A stretch of 64,000 bases of DNA from Hymenopus coronatus (lineage: Eukaryota > Arthropoda > Insecta > Mantodea > Hymenopodidae), in contig CM060896.1 of the NCBI GenBank assembly GCA_030762935.1, positions 9,004,501-9,068,500 on the forward strand, given 5' to 3'. The stretch's first letter is position 1. Each line of letters begins with the position of its first letter. The notes beneath the pieces were generated by a model, which worked only from the letters and a program-made list of their open reading frames with translations, did not search any database and had not been told where the DNA came from. The translations under genes were made by a program, and so were the position numbers. Shown one piece after another: positions 55,198 to 64,000 of this stretch.

Positions 55198-55508
55198 AGA
55201 TCAATTTTAATGAAAGGGTGTTTTGGAACAGTGATACGTATGAATAGAATTTTGAATTGGGCTTGTAACACTTAAGTATCACTTACATATAGTTTTTCCA
55301 GAGCAGTTTCAAAGCCATGTGGGCATCATTGTCAATGGTTTCCAACTGAATTTCCACAGGATGTTCTATGTTGAGGTATGATGGTAGAACACCCTGTGGA
55401 AATTCAGTTGAAAACCATTGACAATGAAGTCCACATGGCTTTGAAACTGGTCTGGAAAAACTATACGTAAGTGATACTTAAGTGTTACAAACCTAACTCA
55501 AAAATATG
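55198..55508 (-). mobile_element. Foldback element FB3 with left-hand tail
   Basis: Same family as FB2 but with longer arms (about 55246-55377 and 55386-55508, 8-nt loop) and the same tail (CAATTTTAATGAAAGGGTG then TTTTGGAACAGTGATACG). Target duplication TTATATAAATACA at 55185-55197 and 55509-55521. Confidence 0.88.
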
Positions 55509-55521
55509 TTATATAAATACA

Positions 55522-56182
55522 TTCATGAATGTGGAAAGTCATATCTCTATACGTGTTACATATTGCACTCTGGTTTAAGTATCATTTGAGTCAATTATAA
55601 CTTTTACATCAGTTATATGTTCTTAGTAATAAAATGTAAAAATGTTACAATTGATAAGTAATATACTGTACATCACTGTCACAAAATTCTGAATTTCAAG
55701 TAAAACTATCAGGTGTTACTGAGGGATGGTATAGGACCACAATATACTGTAGTTATCCAAAAACAAGATGATCTTGAATGCCAGATGACTAATTTGAATT
55801 TGTGCAAAAATTCACATTGAAAGCAGGAGGTGGAGAGGAGAGAACAGAAATGTACCAGAATGCTTGTGTTAGACTTTGAGCATAGCAACTTCGCTGTAAC
55901 GGTGAGAGACGGAGAGGAGAGTATGAAATGTGTAAAACATGACAAAGGCAACAGTGGCAGGAGCACAGCTGTAGCAATCATTATGGATGCTATTTTCTAT
56001 TAAAACATACTTAGAAGCACTCTAATTTTATTTTAGTCTGGGAGAGTTATCTTTTTTTAAATGAGAATACTCATAGGTGTGTTAATAGGTACTTTTTGGA
56101 TCAAAATCTGCCCGCATGTCTGGGTCTGAACTTTGTACAATAATTTGAACATTCCCTCTCCACAAACAAATGAATGACTATT
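55522..56182. other. No gene recognised
   Basis: AT-rich; overlapping minus-strand frames at 55709-55981 have no domain. Confidence 0.35.
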
Positions 56183-56701
56183 ACCATGTTTCCATGGGGC
56201 TTTGAATCAATTTTAGTACACTTACTGTATTGAATATTGCATGGAAATGCTGATTTAAATTGAATTGAACCTTAGATCAGATCCTGTTAGTAAATGGGAT
56301 TGGATTGAAATGTTGCATGGAAACACTTTTGTATTCAAATCTTTTTGAATACTGTAGAGAAACTTTTTGGTATACTCATGGCAGTATTATGTTAATACAT
56401 TTTGTTTATTGCTCTGTGATGGATTATAACAACCAGTTTTGTGGTTTCTATAGTTTGCAGTGTATTTTAAAATATGTTTATTTAACATCTGAATATTCTT
56501 ACAATATTCAAATAACAAATATTTGTTAACAGGTTCACCAACGTAATTCCAAGTTGATCAATAAGTTGATGAAAAAAATTATTCTCGAAGTTTGGGTATT
56601 CTAAACAATCTCAATTCATATTGAATTTAACATGTGAAACAAGGATGTATTGAGATGGAATTGGACTCAAATTGATTTCAATTCCCTGTGGAAACATGGT
56701 G
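56183..56701. mobile_element. MITE with CCATGTTTCCA ends
   Basis: Inverted termini ACCATGTTTCCATGGGGCTT at 56183 and, inverted from 56701, ACCATGTTTCCACAGGGAAT; both run on into CAATTT. Internal short repeats (TTGCATGGAAA, GATTGAAAT). TA-type flanks are possible. About 520 bp and non-coding, so non-autonomous; superfamily not certain. Confidence 0.7.
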
Positions 56702-57415
56702 TATGTTTGGAGTGAACCCAATTTTAATGTATAATATTTTTTTCAAAGTTTAAATATTGGAACATACTGGTAGATAGAATTAAATTTTCTTGTACTTATG
56801 TTGTAACTGGTGGATATGCACAGGATTACGTGCAAGAATATTTCAGATTAATAGCATTTGGATTTACTGTTGCTTTTTCTGCTATGTGAACTTGGTTATT
56901 CAACATAGCCATGCCTGATGTTTAGTACTTTTTAAGCTGAAATCCCTTTGGGTTGGGGGGGGGGGGGTTGGAGTCTATCCACTAGCTTCTATGGCAAATA
57001 GGATCATTGGTGGTTTAATTCAGTTTTTGTTTAACAACAATTTTCTTCCTGATTTACATAACTGCCATACGAAAGGAAATTCTAATTACAAGGGCTATTT
57101 TATTTAATCTCCAATTGCTCTGTTATGTGACTAGACAAACACAAGGAGGTGCTCTGTGCCAACCCAGCATTACATTATCCAAGGCCAAGTTCAACACATT
57201 ACAAGCTGCATTCAAGTAACAACACCTCCATTTTTTTTTCTCAGAACTGGAAATGGCTAAAAACGTATGATTTGTTTTAAAATAAGCAGGTACTCTTTGT
57301 AAATGTGTATCAGAGATGGCAGCACACAAAGCCTCTCATGGCAACGGTGAGATTGAGGGTTGTTTTGCATACTTAAAATGGCGACATTTTCAGAGTGTTT
57401 CATTTTCTCCATTTG
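56702..57415. other. No gene recognised; G11 run at about 56957
   Basis: AT-rich sequence leading into a dead mariner. The left end of that mariner may lie near 57085 (CAAGGGCTATTTTATTTAAT) but cannot be proven. Confidence 0.35.
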
Positions 57416-57655
57416 TGTGGTGTGACACCAGCTAAGTAAGTCATGTGTGTGTCTAATGTACGCCTGTGGGTGCAACAGTTAAAAGAAAGCAGAAAGTCAT
57501 TTGACAACCAAGAAAATCTCGGCCTTGAACAAACTGGTATGACATGATCAGGTGAGGGGAGAAACATGCTTTGGAGAATCTCTGAATAATGGTGGAGCAG
57601 ACCCCCACCACAGGATTTGTGCACACAATCCTGCATGACAACCTGAAAATGCAAA

Positions 57656-58061
57656 GGGCCGCACCATTGCCAAGTAATTGGAGCACTCACCTCTCACCTA
57701 GATGGCCAGGGTTCGATCCCAGGTGACTGCATGAGAGATTTATGATGGACAAAGCAGCGCAGGGGCAGGTTTTCTCTGGTTTTCCCTGCCATTGCATTCG
57801 ACCAGTACTCCATCTTCAATCCATGTATCACCAGTGTCATCGCCTGCAGTGCCACCAGTAGTAATAGTGGGTGTTAAGTGTTTAACATAGTTATTAATAT
57901 AAAAATAATAGTTGCAACAAATCTTCACTTATCTTTTGGAATCCAAAAGATAAGTGAAGATTTGTTGCAACTATTATTTTTATATTAATATTTGTGCTAT
58001 TCTTCACTGTTACTAGCTTCTTTTTACATTTATAAGTTTAACATAGTGTTACCCCCCCCCC
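57656..58061 (+). mobile_element. SINE family 1 copy, split by FB4
   Basis: Head GGGCCGCACCATTGCC, B box GGGTTCGATCCC, body GATTTATGATGGACAAAGCA, TTTTCTCTGGTTTTCCC and CAGTGTCATCGCCTGCAGTG. A perfect target duplication CCTGAAAATGCAAA at 57642-57655 and 58062-58075 shows that the SINE includes everything between, i.e. 57656-57890 plus 58047-58061, with FB4 inserted between. Confidence 0.9.
57891..58035 (+). mobile_element. Foldback FB4: perfect 49-bp palindrome plus tail
   Basis: 57892-57940 and 57942-57990 are perfect inverted copies with one base between them, followed by a 45-bp tail (TTTGTGCTATTCTTCACTGT to 58035). Target duplication GTTTAACATAG at 57880-57890 and 58036-58046. The arms are unrelated in sequence to FB1-FB3, but the layout is the same. 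Confidence 0.92.
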
Positions 58062-58447
58062 CCTGAAAATGCAAAATGTGTCCTCCAGGTGGGTGCCATG
58101 AATGCTGATGGATGATACAGCAGTTTCTTTGTGCAAACAACTTTGCTCCATACTCACCTGACCTGCCTCCTAGCGACTTTTGGCTGCTTCCAACAATGAA
58201 AGATATGCTGCTATTGCATCAGTAATTTTCCAATGTGAAAATAATCTTCTAAAGAAGCCTTCACAGTGGCCATAGAATCATAGCGTCGATGTTGCAAAAA
58301 ATGTGTACAGCTGCAAGGAGATTACATTGAGAAGTGATACAAGTTTCATAATTTTTGTGTGATTAGTTAGTGAGAAAAAAATTAGAGGGGCTATAATTTA
58401 ATGCACCTTGCATTTGAGTCAAGTTACAGGGACTTCAACAGGCAAAT

Positions 58448-58497
58448 ATCGCCTGCGAACCCATAGTAGTAAAAAGTGGGTGTTAAACACTATGAAA
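58448..58497 (+). mobile_element. SINE family 1, 3' tail fragment
   Basis: CGCCTGCGAACCCATAGTAG then TAAAAAGTGGGTGTTAAACA and an A-rich tail. Only the last 50 bp of the family. Confidence 0.7.
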
Positions 58498-58544
58498 AAA
58501 AGAGACAGTTTTATTGATTCTCCCACCAATAGTAAGTTGTTCAT

Positions 58545-59450
58545 TTTCTACAGGTAGAAGGGAATAGTGCAGCAGAAGTTCATCTCAGAATGAGCCAAGT
58601 TTCTGGTGCAAACTGCCTTGTATATGTAGGAAATTTAAAGGAGGCCAAATTGATGTTCATGATGAAAGTTGACAAGGTCGCTTGTTCAGAAAATAGATCG
58701 AATGATTCAGAGGTTTATCATCAGTGAGTGGTCTGCTTATTTTTTGAACATTTCAAGGTCAGCTCTGTACTCAATTGCTACAGAACAAATAGCCTATCAA
58801 AACTTTTGTGCATGCTGGATTCCCAAAGAACTGTCCGAGAGCTATAAAGCTCAGTGCATTGCATGAACCTTATCTTTCCTCACTCATTATGCTGCTGATG
58901 GGGAAAGTTTTTCAGCTCCATTTGACAGCTGTGATGTGAAACCTGGATGCTTTATGACAATCCAGAATCAAAAGAACAACTCAAACAATGGATGTACATG
59001 TATTCCCCCAAAGTCCATAAAGACAACAGGAAGGCCTTAGCTTCTGGGATCAGTAAGGTGTTTTTTTTTTTTTTCTTTCTTTTTTTTTGGTAGTGTTTAA
59101 CGCCTGCTTTAGCTACTTATGGCACCACAGGCGGTGACACTGATGATACATGAATGATTATGGAGCACCGATGAAATGCAATGGCGGGGGAAACCTGCCC
59201 CAGCGCTGCTTTGTCCACCACAGATCTCACATGCGGTCGCTTGGGATCGAACCCCAGCCATCTAGGTGAGAGGCGAGTAGTCTAACCACTCGACCATGGT
59301 GCGGCCTCTCAGTAAGGTGTGTTGCTTGTGGAATATATGAAGCCAAACATTATAATCAGATATTATGATGCCTGATGGAGAACTATAACAAAAGAAGAGG
59401 TATGCTGTCATCAGGAATTTTTTTAATTCATCATAATGCAAAATCACTTA
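58545..59450 (+). mobile_element. Dead mariner element 6, split by a reverse SINE
   Basis: Plus-strand traces in order: SAAEVHLRMSQVSGANCLVY, ISRSALYSIATEQIAYQNFC, ACWIPKELSESYKAQCIA, NPESKEQLKQWMYMYSPKVH; after the SINE, RRGMLSSGIFLIHHNAKSLI (second catalytic block, with D replaced by H-N). Belongs to a common arthropod SETMAR-like mariner type. Different family from elements 1 and 4. Confidence 0.82.
59062..59308 (-). mobile_element. SINE family 1, reverse full-length copy
   Basis: Target duplication TCAGTAAGGTGT at 59050-59061 and 59309-59320. The poly(T) start is the SINE tail; the reverse-strand B box reads GGGTTCGATCCC and the head GTCGAGTGGTTAGAC. Inserted in mariner element 6. Confidence 0.93.
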
Positions 59451-60049
59451 TCGCTGATCTGGGAGGAAAATTCTCCCCTACCGTGGGGAAGATCTGAGAA
59501 AACCTACCTGCATTTGCTGGCAGCAACTTTCTATGAAGATGGTAGAGGAGAGCTCTTATTCTCATGGTGACTGTCTGGAAAAATAACTGTGACTGTAATT
59601 CACCTCAGGCAGTAGAATCATTTTGTGGTTCATAGTTGTCTTTCTGTTAAGTCCCATTGCAGGTTGACAAAAATAGCCGTCATATTTAATAAGGTGTTCA
59701 TGTAGTAGAAGTGGGTGTTAAACACTATTAAAAAAACAAATATAAAATAAATGCATCCTATCGTCTAAACATACATTTTGTTCAATATTTTCAATCACTG
59801 CTATTGGTATATCTCTGCATGGCCCTCATCTCTGATATGTCCATGTTCTTTGAAGTTTTGTTCTATTTAACACACAATTGATTGTGGATGCTTTTAATCA
59901 AAACTTATCACACCTATTGTGTACATCTTCCATTGGCAACTCTTAATCAAAACTTATCACACCTATTGTGTACATCTTCCATTGGCAACTCTTATGCTTT
60001 CACCTTTTGTTAAGAACATTGTGGCTCTACACAATCCTCCCTCACATAT
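59451..60049. other. SINE tail remnant (59699-59737) and a 49-bp tandem duplication (59894-59991)
   Basis: 59699-59737 repeats the family-1 SINE end (GTAGTAGAAGTGGGTGTTAA). 59894-59942 and 59943-59991 are identical 49-bp copies (TAATCAAAACTTATCACACC then TATTGTGTACATCTTCCATT). No gene seen. Confidence 0.75.
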
Positions 60050-61360
60050 CCCCTGCTTTACTTTTCCACCCTCTGATTCCGGTCTTCCATCACATCATCT
60101 ACCCATCTTGTTTTTGATCTTCCTATTTTTCTTCTAGCGTACAATCTTCCTTTTGACATTCTATCTTCCGTCATTCTCTCTATGTGCCCTAGCCATCTTA
60201 TTCTTATTGCCTTTATAAATTTCACAACATCTTGCTGATTAATTAGTTCTTCTATCTCATAATCATATCTTACTCCCATTGGTCTTTATCCTTTACAGGT
60301 CCAAAGATTCGTCTAAGTATTTTTCTTTCAAATCTTCATCTACATTGTTTAGAATCCAGGTTTCTGCAGCATACATTACTATTGGTCTTACTAGTGTTTT
60401 ATAGATCTTGAATTTTGTCCCTGTACTAATAAGCCTCTTTTTTAATGATTTTAAAATCGCATACAGGCTAGGCTGCATTTCCACTGAATTCTTTCTTTTA
60501 TGCATTCGTTTAAGTTATTATCATTATGTACAAGTGCTCCTGAATATCTAAATTTGGATAGCCTTCAAATTTTTGTCTCCAACTACTAAATTTGAAATGA
60601 TTCTTTTGCTTTTGTCTGCAATCATTTTCAGGTATTTAGATTTTTTTTATGTACTTCTAATCCTATTTCTTTAGACCTTCTTTCTAGTTCTTCATAAACT
60701 TCAACAAACATTTTTTTGTCTCTTGCTTTGTCATCTGCATATGCATATATCTGACTAGACTTAAAAATATTGTTCCTTTAGTATCTATTTTTTTGTACTG
60801 CTCTGTGCAGGGCTAGGTTGAATGGAATTGCATATAGTCATCACCTTCTCTTACTCCTGCATTATAATTAAAATCTGGACTTAATTTGTTCATTACTTTC
60901 ACTGTGGCTTTTGTATTTTCCATTTTCATTAGCTTATTATTTTTGGTTGCACTTTAAAACAATGTAAGGTTTTATGGAGAACTTCTCTATCAATTGAATC
61001 AAATGCATACTTAAAGTCAATAAACAAAAGTCTATGCCATGCTCATAGAATGTTTCCAATATTTATCGTATTACAAATATCTGGTGTATTGTGCTCTTTG
61101 TCACTTCTAAATCCACATTGGTACTCACCTAGTACATTTTCCGCATACTTTTTAACTCTGTTATTTAAAATACTTGAAAATCTTTTATATACTACATTTA
61201 GGAGTGTAATTCCCCTATAATTATGGCATTGATATTCATTACCCTTTTTTATGCCTATCAATCTCACAGTTTTCATATAAAATATGTTAAATAAGCTAGC
61301 AATACCAACAAAACATATTGTATAACATAAATGAAATTGTTCATGCAACAATCTTTCTGA
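60050..61360 (-). mobile_element. Decayed RTE-like LINE reverse transcriptase
   Basis: Minus-strand order: IGIKKGNEYQCHNYRGITLL then NVVYKRFSSILNNRVKKYAE (RT motifs 0-1), GEYQCGFRSDKEH, LLFIDFKYAFDSIDREVL, QIYAYADDKARDKK (YADD catalytic box, about 60740), EELERRSKEIGLEVHKKK, MQPSLYAILKSLKKRLISTG, LVRPIVMYAAETWILNN, and the tail IRIRWLGHIERMTEDRMSKG and WVDDVMED near 60060-60180. The RLRWLGHxxRM tail is typical of RTE-type proteins. Frameshifts throughout; no endonuclease. Confidence 0.82.
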
Positions 61361-61639
61361 AAAAGATTGAAAAAATAATAAGTTGCCATGTAAACTTTTT
61401 GTAGTGACTTCAAACCATATTCAATAGTGGCTGAAAGTGTCTCTTTTTGGTCAAATTTTCGTCTCAAAATATTAAATCTTACATATCGCAATTGTGCTAA
61501 TTCTGGTTTTATTTGCATTATTGCTTACGTATGAAAGAGGTTCCCTTAGTTGTGCAGAAAGCCAGTATTAAAGGCATAAGTTTATTTTGGGTACATTCAC
61601 TCAGAACTATCTTATGGCATAATCTTCTAGGCATCTACA
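61361..61639. other. No gene recognised
   Basis: Short interval between two LINE fragments in opposite orientations. A minus-strand open frame at 61273-61518 has no known domain. Confidence 0.35.
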
Positions 61640-62165
61640 TCTAAATTATTGGATGTACTCATATTAGAAAAGCATATTGTTATTCCCATAAGTTCTTCTA
61701 CGAAACCAGTGTTCAGAGACTTTTGCATACTACCATTACCTTGCATTTACATGAAATTGTTCTTTTCATCAATACAAATCTGCCATATTTCAATAAGAAT
61801 TCTGATTAGCAATACCAGGGGATCACAAAACTTACATCACCTTCAAGCATGTCACACCAAGGTTTTACAACAAATTGCCAGTTAATTGGAGATCACTAAA
61901 CCATAAACAACTCAAACATCAAGTCAAGCAACACTTTTTAAATCATATGTTTTATAGTGTCGATGAGTTCATGTCCACTTCACTTTAGGCTTGTGCCTTT
62001 TAAAAAAAAGAAAAGAAATGTAATATGTCAGAGCTCTAGTTTAAAATTCTTGTTTTGTGAGTAGTGTGCATATTAGTATAATAGGTAAATAGTGAAAGTG
62101 TTGTTAATCTATTACTTGATGAAGCTTTTGAATTTTTGTAATTCTTGTGATGAATAAAATATCCA
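61640..62165 (+). mobile_element. LINE 3' end fragment (CR1/Jockey-like)
   Basis: Plus-strand translation near 61830-61980 gives KHVTPRFYNKLPVNWRSLNH then KQLKHQVKQHFLNHMFYSVD and EFM, the usual carboxy-terminal end of Jockey/CR1-type ORF2 proteins. A 3' UTR follows with GATGAATAAAATATCC near 62150. Confidence 0.65.
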
Positions 62166-62400
62166 TTGTATTTTTTTTTTTTTTTTTTTTTTTCATATAT
62201 TTATCTGGTAGGCATTATAAAAAGGGTGAAATAATGCTCAAATGAGTTCAGGATCCATATACCTGACATTGGTCTTCACAAGACCAGACAAAACCTTGGA
62301 GAAGAAACCCTTATCCAGGTAACTCACCCTAACCAAGATTCGAACTCAGAACCTCTTGAATGTGAGGCAGACACACTGCAGAGGCAGGCTGTTACATTTT
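62166..62400 (-). mobile_element. SINE family 3, copy 2
   Basis: Reverse orientation with about 25 T at 62170-62193 as the inverted poly(A). On the minus strand: GAGTTCGAATCTTGGTTAGG (B box), GTGAGTTACCTGGATAAGGG, GACCAATGTCAGGTATATGG, ATCCTGAACTCATTTGAGC and TGCCTACCAGATAAA. Aligns with 52223-52439. Confidence 0.78.
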
Positions 62401-62965
62401 GTGTACTTGTGTGTTTCATTGAGGCACAAATCTTGTAAGTATTTTGTTTATGAGAACTTAAATTGGTTGCAGGTAAAAAGAGTCAATTAAAAATGAATTT
62501 ATGTAATGGTATATTGTTTTTAATTAAAGCTGAAGATGTGTTTCACAATAGGAAAACAATATAAATGCCTATAAAATGTATATAATCACTGCACAGTGAA
62601 GCAATAATAAAAAAGTTGGTGTAACCACATAACTTATTTCACACAATGGATTAATGGTTATGCTGACAATGATAGGCAAGAATGTATGATGGTAAAAATA
62701 TTTTGTATTGTATGAAAATTTTGTTAAAAAAATTAATTAACATGGTTTAGCTTTATTTCATCTGTGAATATAGCATTACTTTTTATTGTTATTTGCTGAC
62801 ATTTGCTTCATTTTGTAAGCTGCAGCAGGATATTGCCATCAATTCTTTTTGATTGCTGACACACTATTAGGATTAAAGTATGTCTTTTTCTGTATGCATT
62901 CGAGATCTTTTATCCACTTATGTTAATTGAAGCATTTTGTGTAAATATTTTTATTTTCTCTACAT
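62401..62965. other. No gene recognised
   Basis: AT-rich spacer; nothing identifiable. Confidence 0.35.
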
Positions 62966-63785
62966 GTACTATATACAAAGTGTATAGAGAAGGTATTGTA
63001 TTGCACCCAAAAATTCAATACCAAGATTTCACTGGAAATACAGGTTTTGGGTCCCCCTGAATCCAAAAAAAGCATTTCTGGAAAAATGTCCGTGTGTGTG
63101 TCTTTGGACAGCATAGCTCAAAAATAAAAAGACTGTTAAATACCAAACTTGGTATTTAAGTTTGGTATCTTGCAAGGGTGCAACGAAGATTTTCAAGAAA
63201 ATCCCCCCACCTCTAACTGCCCTTTACATGGAACTTTTCTCAAACAATTTGATTTTCTCCAAAATGGCTCTAACGATTTTGATTAAAATATCATTAAAGA
63301 TATTTACCTGAAAAATAATATGTGTATCTTGAATTTTCTGGGAATAGCCTCTGAAGGCTACTTTATTCTGGATGAATTTTATGGAATTTTGCATAACTGC
63401 TAAACCTTAAGAGATAGACTAAAGCTTACCACACAACACATGTAGAGCACATTAAAACACACAATTTATGTCCTATACATTTTTTCGTGGAGTTAATCGT
63501 TTTTGAGATATTCCTTGTTTTTGATTTCAGCTTTAAAAATCATATACTTTTCTCATACAGAAATTTGCCAACTCGTGTCCACACAAACAAAGGAACATAG
63601 CAACCAGCTTTTGACTGTCACTTTAACCTATGGCATTCCCTTATTTAGCTTCTACTTACAAAAGCAAGGAATAAGGCTATTTCTGCTAATTTTTCTCGAT
63701 TATAATGAAGTAATTAGAAGCAAAAGTTTTTTAACAATAATTTGTTGCAGAGCTGTAGAGAAAGTCATGTGAATAGAGCACATCA
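62966..63785 (+). repeat. Unclassified dispersed repeat R1, copy 2
   Basis: Aligns with 18056-18900 (see blocks listed there). This copy also shows GTCCCCCTGAATCCAAA, GTGTGTGTGTCTTTGGACAG and ATAGCTCAAAAATAAAAAGA. It contains the self-complementary ACCAAACTTGGT followed by a second TTTGGTAT. No supported coding frame. Sequence from 63786 to the window end is unassigned. Confidence 0.75.
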
Positions 63786-64000
63786 GGCTTTTTCATTGCC
63801 ATATAGTTTTGTGAGAAGCAACCACATAGCATCAGAATTTCTATATTGTCAAGCTCAACAAGATGACACATTTAGAAGAGAAGCACTACTGTAATGTTAA
63901 GTTACTTTTAAAATATGAATGAGTCAATGTTTACTCTTAAGGGAGTAAACGGGTGTCAGGATGTCATTTTTGCTCAAAACTCACCTTATTTTTTCTTCCC

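Larger units (their letters stand above)
57416..58405 (+). mobile_element. Dead mariner element 5 with nested SINE and palindrome
   Basis: Plus-strand traces: TILHDNLKMQ just before the SINE (57625-57655), resuming after 58062 with LKMQNVSSRWVP; then FAPYSPDLPPSDFWLLPTMK (third catalytic Asp, 58145-58205). Only fragments remain. The SINE at 57656-58061 and, within it, FB4 make this a three-layer insertion. Confidence 0.72.

Overview
The window is AT-rich, intron- and repeat-dominated animal DNA, most likely from an arthropod. The evidence is spliced C2H2 zinc-finger genes with acidic amino-terminal exons, many mariner relics, I-, CR1/Jockey- and RTE-like LINEs, a Penelope-like element and tRNA-headed SINEs. 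There is no operon, bacterial promoter or CRISPR array. The order or species cannot be named from the sequence alone.

Host genes: two paralogous zinc-finger genes lie head to head. Gene A is on the minus strand (exons 15608-15988, 14840-14880, 11940-13158; 528 aa, 11 fingers). Gene B is on the plus strand (26644-27040, 37169-37209, 51271-52183; 432 aa, 8 fingers). Both have a first coding exon ending in phase 0, a 41-nt microexon and a zinc-finger exon; the phases join exactly in both, and some intron sequence is still alignable. A CpG-richer stretch near 23.4-24.1 kb, with outward-facing GTAAGT donors, may be a shared divergent promoter. A TATA/Inr promoter with a possible short first exon lies near 6.54-6.75 kb. 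Eroded fingers follow the stop codons of both genes.

Region by region: 1-3.5 kb holds a direct repeat and a broken Ty3/gypsy pol 3' end, split by a SINE and a TTAA-flanked MITE. 4.6-6.3 kb is a TIR element with a decayed DUF4817-type transposase. 7.2-11.6 kb is a decayed I-like LINE. 11.9-16 kb is gene A with SINEs in its intron. 16.1-17.4, 20.2-21.4 and 25.6-26.4 kb are dead mariners. 26.6-52.2 kb is gene B; its introns carry a Penelope-like element, a LINE interrupted by a nearly intact mariner, a second LINE with a foldback insertion, a 41-bp tandem array of about 75 units, a 28 x 100-bp array born from a SINE head, a Tigger-like element carrying a second TTAA MITE, and another I-like LINE end. 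52.7-54.4 kb is a pogo/Tigger-like element; 54.5-55.2 kb is zinc-finger debris; 56.2-59.5 kb holds a MITE and two dead mariners with nested SINEs and a perfect palindrome; 60-62.4 kb holds LINE fragments and a SINE; from 62.9 kb to the end is a second copy of an unclassified repeat.

Strongest points for follow-up: the 41-bp array sits on the sense strand of gene B intron 2, and each unit carries a branchpoint-like, pyrimidine-tract, AG|GT arrangement like a recursive splice site; four foldback elements share one design (inverted arms plus a one-sided tail, 11-14-bp target duplications); and a satellite has grown out of a SINE head.
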